Source: Candidatus Fermentibacterota bacterium (lineage in GTDB: Bacteria > Fermentibacterota > Fermentibacteria > Fermentibacterales > JCC-6). Taken from it: a stretch of DNA of 47,108 bases. The position numbers and the translations under genes are program-made. The stretch lies in assembly GCA_003646025.1 (NCBI GenBank), contig QNDR01000006.1:1-47108 (forward strand). The letters run 5' to 3'. Below are positions 8,142 to 17,457 of the stretch, one piece after another; the first letter of the stretch is position 1; each line of letters begins with the position of its first letter. The notes beneath the pieces were generated by a model. It was not told where the DNA came from. It saw only the letters and a list, made by a program, of their open reading frames with translations, and searched no databases.

Positions 8142-10226
8142 TTGTCCAGACTCTATGAATTGGCGGAAAGTTGCAATTCCGATGCTTTTAAATCTGCATG
8201 GGAAAGTGCGCTTGACAAAGGAACACCAGCTGAAGAGCTGATTGAAGCCGTTACTGTATTTCAAAACAATGCGAAGGGGAATCTGCCTCTGCGCCTGGCA
8301 GAGCTCGCCGCAGAAAGAATGGATTCTGAAAACAGAGATGATGTTTTTGAATTCGCCTCAGGTGCGGCAGAACTGTTCGAACACTCCTCCGTAATAGCAA
8401 CAGTACTTGTAGAAGCTCTGAGAGACAGATACCTTATGTTTGAACCGCTGGAAATATTTATTACTGCAAGCGGAATACTGTCTGAGAAAAAGCCTCTGAA
8501 AGAATCCTGGAAAAAACTTAAAGAACTGATTCGATACCAGGAGGGCAGCTTTGTTTATCACAGGGATTTTGGCCCGGGCAGAATACTCCGGGTGTCCAGA
8601 AGCTCGTTTACCATTGATTTCCAAAGGGCAAGAAACCACGACATGACGGTTGAAGCAACAAGGAACTCAACGCGCCCGGTGCCGGAAGACTCTCTGCATG
8701 TTCTGAGATGGAAAAACCCGGAAGAATTCTCAAACCTCCTTCATAACGGTGGAAACTCACTTCTTGAAAGAGCCTTCCGTGACCTGGCAACAGACAACTC
8801 TCTCAAAGAAATAAACCTTCTCAAGCTTCTGGACGGATCGGATTTCAAGCCACGTCAGATGTGGAAGATACTTAAGGCTGCAACCGTCAACTCCCCGGAC
8901 TACATGGATATGGGAGACTCTATAATACCTGCGGACAGTTCTTCACTGCTCAGCCAGGTCGAAGCTGTGATCGCCCTTAAAAAGCTTCCCATGTCCGAGA
9001 AAACAAAAATTGTCGCCTCTCTGCTAAAATCATCAACAAAAAAAGAGGAGAACACCCTGGTGCAGATCTTTGACCGGGTTGCAGCTCTGGAAGATATTGA
9101 AAAAGGTGCTGTTTTCGAACTTGCATGGCTCTGCTCCGGCAAAGGGAAGACAGAGAACTTTCAGGAAAACACAGTACAACTACTTGAAACAAAGGCGGCA
9201 AGAGTACAGAGGAGTATAGAGGAGATTCACTCTGTCCCCTGCAAAAAGCTGTATCTGAAGCTGTATTTTGAAAGCTCTCCCGATGAAAAAGAAATCTGGA
9301 CTCTTCTCGACAAGCTTCCAAGAACCATGAGGGAACAGGCAGCTGAACATGCCCACGAGTTCTACCCGGAACTCCATGAAAAGTATATCCTTGAGGCTCT
9401 GGATGACCCGGGAGAGACGGCACATTTCATGTGGGCTCTGGAGCGATCGGCAAAAATGGAAAACTACATGGAACCGGGTAAAATAGTTTTCCTGGCTCTG
9501 AAGAATCTTAATTTTGCCAAATCTGAAATACAGAGACGAATCTGTATGATTCTTATGAACAAACTCAGACCACAGCTTGAACAGCATATCTCACTGCTTG
9601 ACACAAGAAGACTGGAAGCCCTTACAGAGAATCTGGAGCAGAGTCTGGGTGCTCAGGAAACAGGACTTGTTCTGCTGGCCAGACGGGAACTTTCAGGCAG
9701 ACGCACCGGAGGCTTCACAAACATCAGAAGGTTCTGGGAAAGTGATTTCCTGTTTAACAGCCGTGAAGGAATTGCCAGAAGAATAGAGGAGATAGAGGAC
9801 ATCAGAACAGTACAGATACCACTGGCAGCCAAAGCAATCGCCGAAGCGGCTTCCCATGGTGACCTGTCTGAAAATGCCGAATACACAGCAGCTCTTGAAA
9901 AGCGGGATTTTCTGCTGGAGATGCTTAACAGATACCAGAAACAACTCAAGCTGATGAGACCGTATCCAGTGGGACAGGTAAGCATAGATGTTGTAAGCCC
10001 GGCAACCAGAGTGATTATTGAGTCGATGGGAGATGACCCGGAAATCCGCACAGTGTTTGTGGTCGGGCTCATGGATGCAGATGCGGACAAAGGCTATATC
10101 AACTACAAAGCACCACTTGGAGCTGCTTTGCTTGGGCTGGCGAAAGGTGACACAGTACAGCTTCCCGGCAGCACTGGTCCTGACTGGAGGATAACAGAAA
10201 TCTCTCTTATGGAAGAAAAGATCTGA
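8142..10226 (+). CDS. greA: long GreA-type transcription elongation factor
   Basis: The protein has 694 residues, against about 160 for ordinary GreA. The last ~160 residues are recognisable GreA. Residues about 570-585 contain the coiled-coil tip sequence HGDLSENAEYTAALEKR, with the acidic Asp and Glu that coordinate Mg2+ in the RNA polymerase secondary channel. A C-terminal FKBP-like domain follows. The ~500-residue N-terminal part is alpha-helical and repeat-like, with a small beta region near 135-190 that includes HRDFGPGRI. The same long architecture is known for chlamydial and some spirochaete GreA proteins. The predicted role is rescue of backtracked RNA polymerase by transcript cleavage. 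The start is TTG with GAGAGGA upstream. Confidence 0.88.
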   Translation: MSRLYELAESCNSDAFKSAWESALDKGTPAEELIEAVTVFQNNAKGNLPLRLAELAAERMDSENRDDVFEFASGAAELFEHSSVIATVLVEALRDRYLMFEPLEIFITASGILSEKKPLKESWKKLKELIRYQEGSFVYHRDFGPGRILRVSRSSFTIDFQRARNHDMTVEATRNSTRPVPEDSLHVLRWKNPEEFSNLLHNGGNSLLERAFRDLATDNSLKEINLLKLLDGSDFKPRQMWKILKAATVNSPDYMDMGDSIIPADSSSLLSQVEAVIALKKLPMSEKTKIVASLLKSSTKKEENTLVQIFDRVAALEDIEKGAVFELAWLCSGKGKTENFQENTVQLLETKAARVQRSIEEIHSVPCKKLYLKLYFESSPDEKEIWTLLDKLPRTMREQAAEHAHEFYPELHEKYILEALDDPGETAHFMWALERSAKMENYMEPGKIVFLALKNLNFAKSEIQRRICMILMNKLRPQLEQHISLLDTRRLEALTENLEQSLGAQETGLVLLARRELSGRRTGGFTNIRRFWESDFLFNSREGIARRIEEIEDIRTVQIPLAAKAIAEAASHGDLSENAEYTAALEKRDFLLEMLNRYQKQLKLMRPYPVGQVSIDVVSPATRVIIESMGDDPEIRTVFVVGLMDADADKGYINYKAPLGAALLGLAKGDTVQLPGSTGPDWRITEISLMEEKI

Positions 10227-10230
10227 CACT

Positions 10231-10500
10231 ATGAATTGTATCCTCTGCGGAGAACACTGGCCGCAGAAAAATGTACCTTTCAGCGCAGTCTGCGAGAAAT
10301 GCCACTGCTGGCTTCACTCATGTATCCAGTGCGGACTGTGGGATGCGGAGGCGCAGATGTGCAGGTCAATGACAACAGATGCGGTGGCCGACAGGCAGGG
10401 TAAGAATTTCTGCGAAGAATGGAAGCCGGCCACAACAGGAGCAAAAGACGGCAATCCAGGGGAATACAGGGATAAATTTGATTCTCTTTTCGGAAACTGA
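10231..10500 (+). CDS. small cysteine-rich, probably zinc-binding protein
   Basis: This 89-residue protein has paired cysteines CILC (4-7), CEKC (about 21-24) and CIQC (about 31-34), then single cysteines in QMCRS and NFCEEW. The LHSCIQCGLWD to NFCEEW segment matches a small conserved domain found in many bacteria, where a CxxC...C...FC pattern probably holds one metal. It lies 4 bp after the GreA-like stop and is probably co-transcribed, which suggests a transcription-associated or housekeeping role. No biochemical function can be assigned. Confidence 0.7.
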   Translation: MNCILCGEHWPQKNVPFSAVCEKCHCWLHSCIQCGLWDAEAQMCRSMTTDAVADRQGKNFCEEWKPATTGAKDGNPGEYRDKFDSLFGN

Positions 10501-10503
10501 TCT

Positions 10504-11541
10504 GTGAGAATTATTGTAGCAACTACCCACACTATTCCGGCATTCTCCGGAGGGTGGACAACACCCCTTGATCTTCTGGGATCTCGTCATCAGGCAATGT
10601 ATGTGATTCGAAAGCTCAGAGCCAGTTCAAGAACAATTGAAGGAATCAAGTGTGTAGGGACAGGAGATGTTGGCTTTCTTACCGGCCCGTGGAAAAGAGC
10701 GGAAAGATACAGACATACCTTTGTACGACAGCAATTCAGAAAATCGCTTATAAAACACTTTCACAAATTCAAGGCGGATTTCGTTCTGTGCCTGGATTCT
10801 GATGCCGGGTATGCGGCAATGGAATTACAGCTCCCGTATGCAATGCGATTTCATTCCAAGTTGTGCGATACTGATCATACGACTCAATTCGATCTTCTGA
10901 TGAAAAATGCTGTCTTCGCCACTTGCTGCCCCGAAACACACATTCCCGGAGTTGAAGTTCTGGCCCACAATCAGGATCTCTCAAGATTCAGGTTTAATGA
11001 AAGCAAGACGGCAGAGAGAGCGATTCTGCTTACCAGCATTGACCGCATCCATGAACCGGAATTGTTCATTGAAGGAATAATGCTTTCCAGAACTATGAAG
11101 GGAGACATTGTCGGTACAGGCAGCGAAAGGGAGAGAATTGCCAGAATCTGCAGCAAAACCGGTGGACGTGTACGCTGCCTGCCACCTGTTCCAAGGCTGA
11201 AGGTACCTGATCTTCTTACCAGCTATCAGGCTGGTGTTGCTACTGTTTTGAAAGTGTCACCAGTGGTTTATCAGATGAAGGTAAATGCCTACATGGCTTC
11301 CGGGCTGTACACTCTGGCAAAACCATGGACCCACATAGTTCACGAAGCACCCGACCTTGTCAGTACTTTCGTTACAGCGCAGGATCTCGCGGACCAGTTC
11401 AACTACCTTAGTGAAAACTGGATGGAAACCCTTGAAACACGCAGAAAAGCAAGAGACTGGATAAACAAATACTACTCGGTGGAGATACCCAGAAAACGCT
11501 TTGACGAAATATTGAAAGAGCACTTCCCGGAGGCAAACTGA
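10504..11541 (+). CDS. GT-B fold glycosyltransferase-like protein
   Basis: This 345-residue protein resembles family 4 glycosyltransferases but is divergent. The C-terminal half has a Rossmann-like nucleotide-sugar region (GDIVGTGSERERI, then LTSYQAGVATVLKVSP and YMASGLYTLAKP). The usual E-x7-E motif is not clear. The N-terminal half has an acceptor-type domain beginning MRIIVATTHTIPAFSGG. The start GTG lies 3 bp after the preceding stop with a weak ribosome binding site, consistent with read-through translation. It marks the left edge of the surface-glycan locus. It converges on the flippase gene with a 3-bp gap. Confidence 0.65.
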   Translation: MRIIVATTHTIPAFSGGWTTPLDLLGSRHQAMYVIRKLRASSRTIEGIKCVGTGDVGFLTGPWKRAERYRHTFVRQQFRKSLIKHFHKFKADFVLCLDSDAGYAAMELQLPYAMRFHSKLCDTDHTTQFDLLMKNAVFATCCPETHIPGVEVLAHNQDLSRFRFNESKTAERAILLTSIDRIHEPELFIEGIMLSRTMKGDIVGTGSERERIARICSKTGGRVRCLPPVPRLKVPDLLTSYQAGVATVLKVSPVVYQMKVNAYMASGLYTLAKPWTHIVHEAPDLVSTFVTAQDLADQFNYLSENWMETLETRRKARDWINKYYSVEIPRKRFDEILKEHFPEAN

Positions 11542-11544
11542 CTG

Positions 11545-13122
11545 CTACTCTCCCGTTCTTCTGCTTTTGATTTTGTCTGATATTTGAGATATGAAACCAG
11601 ACAGCGTAGTGCTGCCCATACCGCGGAGAGCCACAACCATTAATATCCCGCCACCGGCGGTATAGGTAACAAGCTGAGCAAATCTCGTTAACAGAGGAGC
11701 CTGTATGGAGAATGGCCACAGGTGCAACAGCACCAGACTGCTGACGACGAGTATTCCGTTAGACGCAAGAATCACAAGCTGTTCTCTTACAATCAGACGC
11801 AGGTTCAATCCTCCCATTTTTCTCGAGAGAGACCATATCAGATAAACAGTTTTGCCGGTAGATGTTACAGTTGTAGCAAGAGCAAGGCCGCCAATGCCAA
11901 GAGGCCCCACCAGTATTACATTCAGTAAAACATTGGTAACTATTCCGAAAATGCCGATGACTACTGGTGTTGTAGAATCCTTCTGGGCATAAAAGGCTCT
12001 GGAAACCAGCGAGCCTATACCGAACTGTGCCAGCCACGGAGCATAGAACGCCAGAGCATAACCGATGTACCTGGAATCCTCACCGGTGAAGTTACCTCTC
12101 TGAAAAAGCACCGACACAGCCGGAACAGCCAGAACCGTTACCAGCGCGGCGGTGGGGAACATCACAAGTGATGTAGTGTTAATGCTCTTTCGAAGAACGG
12201 CAAGAAGCTCTTCCTTCCTGCCTTTTGCCGCTTCTGCGGAGAAGCTGAGATCTGCAAATGTGAGGAAAGGGAAGAATACAACGGCTAGAACTATATTTTT
12301 TATCCTGTTTGCATAATCAATGGCTGTTACTGAACTCTCCTGAAGAAAGGAAGCCAGCATCTTGTCTGCCACGGGAGCAAAAAACCCCGCCAGGGTCCCT
12401 CCGACCACAGGTACAGCCATTCTGGCTAGTTGAGCCATGAAGGGATCACCCTGGAGCGACGGTTGAATTTTGAAACCGCTTCTGAAACTCTGAACAAGAA
12501 GGAAAACGAAGGTAACCAGACTTCCCGCAAGCACTGATATGGGTAGAATTACAATACCTATCCGGTCCCCGGCAACTAACAGAACAGTGAAGGACAGAGC
12601 TAATCCAAGCAAACCGGAAATGGAAAGAGTGACAAATCTTCTATCGTACTTGATAAAATTTGACAGTATCCCACTGGATGTACCTAGAATCACCACAGGC
12701 AAAAGTATCTTGAGAAGGCTGGAAGCTAGAAGCAGCAATTCAGGAGAACCGTTGGGACTTACTATTCTCACAAGATATCCACTGGTAAACCAGAGTACAG
12801 CTACAAGAAGTGAACTGGTAAGAAGCAGCCAGGATATGGTTTTATTTACGAATGCAACGGCACCTTCGCGGCCTCGCTGCTCCATAACCCTGGAATAGAT
12901 AGGGATGAACGCAGAGCCAAAAGAATGGGCGACTACTCCCCGTACAAGAAACGGAAATACCATTGCTACTGTCAGGGCATCTGTTTCCCAGTTTGTTCCA
13001 AAAACAGCTGTTATCTGAGCAAATCGGAGATATGTCAACAGTGCAGTGAGTATGCTGCTTAAAGATAGAGCAGAAAGCCCCAGCAGTTTGCTGTCTCCCG
13101 CCGGGGTTGCCTTGCCGGTCAC
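11545..13122 (-). CDS. MurJ/MviN-family lipid-linked glycan flippase
   Basis: This 525-residue polytopic protein has about 14 membrane segments and the MurJ-type N-terminal region (SSILTALLTYLRFAQI, then FGTNWETDALTVAMVFP, then FGSAFIPIYSR). MurJ flips lipid II for peptidoglycan synthesis; relatives within capsule or O-antigen loci can serve as Wzx-like flippases. This copy sits among glycosyltransferases and no other Wzx is visible, so a glycan-carrier flippase is my inference, though it could be the housekeeping MurJ. The start GTG overlaps the stop of the upstream GT2 gene by 4 bp (GTGA), so the two are coupled. Confidence 0.85.
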   Translation of the reverse strand: MTGKATPAGDSKLLGLSALSLSSILTALLTYLRFAQITAVFGTNWETDALTVAMVFPFLVRGVVAHSFGSAFIPIYSRVMEQRGREGAVAFVNKTISWLLLTSSLLVAVLWFTSGYLVRIVSPNGSPELLLLASSLLKILLPVVILGTSSGILSNFIKYDRRFVTLSISGLLGLALSFTVLLVAGDRIGIVILPISVLAGSLVTFVFLLVQSFRSGFKIQPSLQGDPFMAQLARMAVPVVGGTLAGFFAPVADKMLASFLQESSVTAIDYANRIKNIVLAVVFFPFLTFADLSFSAEAAKGRKEELLAVLRKSINTTSLVMFPTAALVTVLAVPAVSVLFQRGNFTGEDSRYIGYALAFYAPWLAQFGIGSLVSRAFYAQKDSTTPVVIGIFGIVTNVLLNVILVGPLGIGGLALATTVTSTGKTVYLIWSLSRKMGGLNLRLIVREQLVILASNGILVVSSLVLLHLWPFSIQAPLLTRFAQLVTYTAGGGILMVVALRGMGSTTLSGFISQISDKIKSRRTGE

Positions 13123-13967
13123 TGACCCCGCCCCGGCAGCACGGGAGCTGTTGAGCTGTAAACCGACTGAAGTGCTCTGTAGTATCCCTTAAAAGCTTCC
13201 CTGTCAGTCGGTGCATACACAAACAACCTGAGAATACACTTGGCAATAATTATTCTTCTTACAAGGGCGGCATTGACAGAGTCGTTGCTTTTAAAGAATT
13301 CCAGCATACCCCAGTGAAAACAGGAAAGCCTGGATGAGACAGCCTTTTCGGAGCCCGATCCCTCGTTGTGTATAAAACTGCTCTCTTCGCAAAAATCAAC
13401 TTTCATCCCCTGTTTTCTCGCCCTGAAACACAGATCCACATCTTCAAAGTACAGCGGATAGTTTCTGGCGAACCCGCCAAGTTGTAAAAAGTCATCTCTG
13501 TGTACCATTATTAGAGAACCCTGAAGCCAGTCTATACTGTCTTTCCGCCACAGTGTTCCCGCCGGGCGGAATACCTGCGATCTAACCCACTTTACAGTTG
13601 GCCAGGTGCCTGTTGAATAAACTTCTCTTCCGGCCGAGTTAACTGTGCGACTACCTGAAAGACTGCCCCTGGTGTGAAAATCCGTGAGTGTTTTAAGGGC
13701 GTCTGGAGCAACAGGTAAAGTATCGGGATTTGTTATTAGAACAACAGGAGTCTCCGCACGCTGCACAGCAAGGTTTATGCCTGCTCCGAAGCCGCTGTTA
13801 ACAGGTGATTGCAGCACGATAGCATCACCGGTTACCCCAGCTGGAACAGCACTGCCATTGTTGGTTATAATACAGTTCGCGCCGGCGCGGGACCACTGCT
13901 CTGTCCACGTTTGAACAACCTGGCGGTTGCCAAATGCAACTGTTACAACCGTTACAGGTAAAGCCAA
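13119..13967 (-). CDS. family 2 glycosyltransferase (rhamnosyltransferase-like)
   Basis: This GT-A fold protein of about 283 residues begins at the first beta strand, LPVTVVTVAFGN. The nucleotide-binding NNGS element, the DxD-equivalent ITNPDT and the acceptor-site motif YFEDVDLCFRARKQG are all present. They resemble WbbL-type dTDP-rhamnose transferases. I chose the TTG at 13967 because GGAGG lies 5 nt upstream. The open frame runs on to 14180, but that extension is not glycosyltransferase-like and would overlap the divergent gene. It is coupled to the MurJ-like gene, suggesting addition of a sugar before flipping. Confidence 0.85.
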   Translation of the reverse strand: MALPVTVVTVAFGNRQVVQTWTEQWSRAGANCIITNNGSAVPAGVTGDAIVLQSPVNSGFGAGINLAVQRAETPVVLITNPDTLPVAPDALKTLTDFHTRGSLSGSRTVNSAGREVYSTGTWPTVKWVRSQVFRPAGTLWRKDSIDWLQGSLIMVHRDDFLQLGGFARNYPLYFEDVDLCFRARKQGMKVDFCEESSFIHNEGSGSEKAVSSRLSCFHWGMLEFFKSNDSVNAALVRRIIIAKCILRLFVYAPTDREAFKGYYRALQSVYSSTAPVLPGRGQ

Positions 13968-14149
13968 AGAACCCTCCGAAATATCTTGATGAATCAACTG
14001 AATAGAACACAGTATAATACATTTGAATACACAGATCATGCCCGGATCACCAGCACTCCGCCCCAGCAGCAGTACCTTTCTTTTTGCAGCCGGAAACACT
14101 ATTCTACCTGATTCAGCATACAGTATCACAGACAACGGGCAGGAAGAAA

Positions 14150-15088
14150 ATGATTGGTACCACATATCCAGTAAAAGCACGGGTGGGAGTACTTCTCGTT
14201 AACTACAACCAATGGGAATTAACAAAAAAGTGCGTGGATTCTCTTCTTGCCTCCGATGGTGTTTCTGTTGTGATCGGTCTGGTTGATAATTCTTCCGGGC
14301 CTGTACCTGACTGGGTCGAAAATACAGATGAACTGGTTTTTCACAAAAATATATCCAACGTCGGGCTCACAGCAGGCAACAACAAAGCATTCGAGATGGT
14401 GCAGAAGAAGAATGTGGATTTTGTGTTCATCCTTAACAACGATACCGAGGTCTTTCCAGATACTGTCAGTCTGCTTGTAAACTACCTTCAAAATCATGAT
14501 GAAACAGGGATCACCGCACCAGCCATTCCATATGCTAACAGGCCGGATACTATCTGGAGCGCAGGTGGCAGATACAGTTATGCCAGAATGTACCTGTCTC
14601 AAATTTACAAAAAGATCTCTGACCTCCCGGACCATCCAGTAGAAATGGAACAGGTAACCGGATGCGCCATGATGATGCGTGCAGACGACTACAAGAAAGC
14701 CGGCAGGCAGGACCCAGACCTTTTCGTTTACTACGAAGACACCGATCTGTGTTTCCGTGTGAAAAAAATGGGGTTGAACATACAGCTAATACCCAGCGCA
14801 ATTGTACTGCACCATATATCCATAAGCGTCGGTGGAATCTATTCCCCGTTTGCTATATATTTTACTCACAGAAACCGCTTTGTAGTTGCCCGTCGCCATC
14901 TCAGCCGTTTCTCATTTTTCCTGTTCACCCTGTACTACTTCGCGGTTACCCTGCTGAAAACAGTGCTGTACCCCGCAGGAAAAAAAGGGAACCTGGTGTA
15001 CTGGATGTGGCTGGGACTGATTCACGGTGTTAATAATCGACCGGATATCAGACCGGAGAGGCTTTTCCCCTCGGAGGAACAACCATGA
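14150..15088 (+). CDS. family 2 glycosyltransferase
   Basis: This protein has 312 residues from the ATG at 14150, which has AGGA upstream. The frame extends upstream to 14084 without support. GT-A features are VGVLLVNYNQWE at the start, VDNSSG, the DxD-like motif ILNNDTEVFPD, and YYEDTDLCFRVKKMG. A hydrophobic segment near the C terminus (FFLFTLYYFAVTLL) probably anchors it to the inner membrane. It is rhamnosyltransferase-like, but the sugar is not determinable. It overlaps the next glycosyltransferase by 4 bp (ATGA) and diverges from the preceding GT2. Confidence 0.88.
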   Translation: MIGTTYPVKARVGVLLVNYNQWELTKKCVDSLLASDGVSVVIGLVDNSSGPVPDWVENTDELVFHKNISNVGLTAGNNKAFEMVQKKNVDFVFILNNDTEVFPDTVSLLVNYLQNHDETGITAPAIPYANRPDTIWSAGGRYSYARMYLSQIYKKISDLPDHPVEMEQVTGCAMMMRADDYKKAGRQDPDLFVYYEDTDLCFRVKKMGLNIQLIPSAIVLHHISISVGGIYSPFAIYFTHRNRFVVARRHLSRFSFFLFTLYYFAVTLLKTVLYPAGKKGNLVYWMWLGLIHGVNNRPDIRPERLFPSEEQP

Positions 15089-16116
15089 CCACTTCTGTAA
15101 TTGTACCTAATTACAACGGAATAAAAATACTCCGAAACTGCCTTGTTTCTCTTCAGGAACACGACAGAAAACCCGATCAGATAGTTGTAGTAGACAACGG
15201 TTCAAGCGATGGATCTGTTGAAATAATCAGGAGGGATTTCCCCGATGTAACACTGATTTCCCTGGAAAGTAATACAGGATTCACCGGGGCGAACAACGCG
15301 GGTATCACAGCCGCGTCAGGAGATCTGCTCGTTCTTCTGAACAACGACTGTATTGTAGAACCTGGCTGGCTCAGCAACCTGGAAAAACGCATGGATGACC
15401 CCTCTGTTGGCGCTGTAACCAGTTCCATAAGAAACATCAGTAACGTTAATACGATGGACTCCGCCGGAGGCGAAATTGACTGGATGGGTTTTTCCAGAGA
15501 CATAGGTAAAGGAGAACCTGCATCACGCTTTACGGAACAGATGGATCTTGCTTTCCCCTGCGGAGGAGCTGTTATGGTAAGACGGGCCGCTCTGCCGGAT
15601 CCTTCCAGGCTCTTCTGGGACAAGCTGTTTATCTATCAGGAAGACCTTGATCTAGGTTTCGAACTCAACAGAACAGGGTGGAGAATAGTATACGAACCAG
15701 CAGCCGTGGTCAGACACATGCATTCAGCAACAACAGGCAGAGGAAGTTTCTTCAAAGAACACCTGTGCATAAGAAACAGGATTCTCGTACTGAGAAAACA
15801 CCTGGACAGGAAAACATTTACGGAACTGGCTCCAGTAATCAGAAAATGGCAGAATCTCTGGTTCATTGCCAGCGTTTTCAGAGGACGCTTCACCCTTGCC
15901 AAAGCTATTTTAAAAGGAACGAAAGACGGGTTTGCAATGCCGGTAGAAACTTTCACCGCGGCAATTCCGGCAGAGAATGTGTTTACTCGTTTTGCTGTAC
16001 AGAATAAGACAGGGCACACAAAGCAAACGCTTTACAAAAAGGCGGAAATCATCATTCGACGCGGCGGTCAGGTAATCGCAGCACCTTCCGAAAAACCCTC
16101 TTCAGCGCATAGATAA
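15085..16116 (+). CDS. family 2 glycosyltransferase
   Basis: This 343-residue GT-A protein has a start strand SVIVPNYNG, VVDNGSSDGS, a DxD-like LLNNDCIVEPGW, a CGGAVMVRR acceptor loop and the EDLDLGFELNRTG motif. The start ATG lies 7 nt after GGAGG and overlaps the upstream GT2 stop by 4 bp. The two probably add successive residues to one glycan. The 3' end overlaps the convergent glycosyltransferase on the other strand by 65 bp. The last ~22 residues are therefore coded antisense to the C terminus of that protein. Confidence 0.88.
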   Translation: MTTSVIVPNYNGIKILRNCLVSLQEHDRKPDQIVVVDNGSSDGSVEIIRRDFPDVTLISLESNTGFTGANNAGITAASGDLLVLLNNDCIVEPGWLSNLEKRMDDPSVGAVTSSIRNISNVNTMDSAGGEIDWMGFSRDIGKGEPASRFTEQMDLAFPCGGAVMVRRAALPDPSRLFWDKLFIYQEDLDLGFELNRTGWRIVYEPAAVVRHMHSATTGRGSFFKEHLCIRNRILVLRKHLDRKTFTELAPVIRKWQNLWFIASVFRGRFTLAKAILKGTKDGFAMPVETFTAAIPAENVFTRFAVQNKTGHTKQTLYKKAEIIIRRGGQVIAAPSEKPSSAHR

Positions 16117-17326
16117 ACCCTGCGGAGCCCGCAAGCTCCCTGTATATCCTGCTCAGATAGACCGGACTGTTCATCACCGGTACTGTGGGTTTCCCGTACT
16201 GTTCTTTTCGAACAGCACAGGGATTCTCGCACCACTCGAACAGAGGCTCGAACACCTGCGAAATAGACCCCTCTGAGTTACTCCATTTTTTTTGGTTCTG
16301 TGAAATTCTCTGTCTGACCGAGTTATCTGCCGCGAGAGCAAGAAAGGCCTCTGCCATTGCGGCACTGTCTCCTGGGGGCACAACAACTCCCAGATTATGC
16401 CTGCTGATGTCCTCTGATATCTCGGCTCCATCGGTACAGACAACCGGAATTCCTCTGCTCACCCAGTCCAGAACTCTTGTTCTTGCTCCAAGCAGAGTTT
16501 CAGCGCAGGGGATATCTGTGTATGCTGCAATAGAAGCCCTTGAGTACACGCCGGCGAGTTCCTCTGTGGAAACCCAGCCGTGAAGAAGAAATCGATCCTT
16601 GAACTTTGATGCAGCTACCATTTCGCGAAAGTTGTCGTACTTTTCCGGAGAAAATGGGATTCTGCCGCCTGTAATTTCGGCAATAATTGAACCGTTCCTG
16701 TCCATGGCAGACTCAAGAGCTTTAAACAACATGATTTCATCAAACCAGAGGTTGAATGATCCCGTTGAAATAATTCTGAAAAAACCGTCCGGATCGCTCC
16801 TTACATAATCTACTTCGTTCGAACAGTGTGGAATTGGGGAAACTGTCAGCCGGCAGTTATCGGACCGCAGGCCACGTCCAAGAAGAAGCAATTCCCCGTA
16901 AACCGCATACGACTGTCTTCGAGAAGGGGCTGAAAACGCATCACCCCTGGCAAGCAGCATGTTTTCGAGGGAAAGCATTCTAAGCATTCTTTCCCCCGAT
17001 CTCCCATCGTCACGCGATTCCAGTTGAAGCTCGGCAGGATGTGTACCGTTCATATCTATCCACATGGGAAGTTTCGTATCTGCCATAACAACAGCCTCAG
17101 CTGGAAAAGGACTTATAGCCACTATACAATCGAACTGGTGTTCGGCGAGAATTCCCGTTACCTCGCGCGCTCCTGACCTGCCCTCACCAGGAGAGCAGAC
17201 AGAAACGCTGAAGCCACGGCTGACCAAAGCATTCCTGAAACGAATTGTTCTGGCTGTACAAGCGCCGGTACCCGTACTGGCGGAGGTTCGGCTGCCATCG
17301 TTTCCAACCAGAAGAACATTGTTCAT
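16052..17326 (-). CDS. family 4-type (GT-B) glycosyltransferase
   Basis: This 424-residue protein has an N-terminal Rossmann strand NVLLVGNDGSR. The C-terminal nucleotide-sugar domain includes RIISTGSFNLWFDE, FLLHGWVSTEELAGVYSRA and ARTRVLDWVSRGIPVVCTD, where the last is the family motif region. It lacks the full E-x7-E and so is divergent. The C terminus is basic (ALKRVFRKVLRLPDRR), which may favour membrane association. The ATG has AAGG at about 8 nt. It is isolated on the minus strand between two plus-strand groups and shares its 65-bp 3' end antisense with the GT2 gene. Confidence 0.82.
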   Translation of the reverse strand: MNNVLLVGNDGSRTSASTGTGACTARTIRFRNALVSRGFSVSVCSPGEGRSGAREVTGILAEHQFDCIVAISPFPAEAVVMADTKLPMWIDMNGTHPAELQLESRDDGRSGERMLRMLSLENMLLARGDAFSAPSRRQSYAVYGELLLLGRGLRSDNCRLTVSPIPHCSNEVDYVRSDPDGFFRIISTGSFNLWFDEIMLFKALESAMDRNGSIIAEITGGRIPFSPEKYDNFREMVAASKFKDRFLLHGWVSTEELAGVYSRASIAAYTDIPCAETLLGARTRVLDWVSRGIPVVCTDGAEISEDISRHNLGVVVPPGDSAAMAEAFLALAADNSVRQRISQNQKKWSNSEGSISQVFEPLFEWCENPCAVRKEQYGKPTVPVMNSPVYLSRIYRELAGSAGFIYALKRVFRKVLRLPDRRVE

Positions 17327-17457
17327 GGTACTGCCTTTCGTGACCTGTTACCGGACCTTTGAAAATACAACGGAAGCGGCCTGTTTGAAAGACCTTTCCA
17401 TTTTGTACACCATGAAATATCTTCGGGAAAAGAAAAAAGACACCGGGGAGGCTTCTT

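Noticed and set aside
13968-14180. Upstream extension of the minus-strand GT2
   Set aside because: It encodes no glycosyltransferase-like sequence and lacks a ribosome binding site. The TTG at 13967 has GGAGG at 5 nt and starts at the first beta strand.
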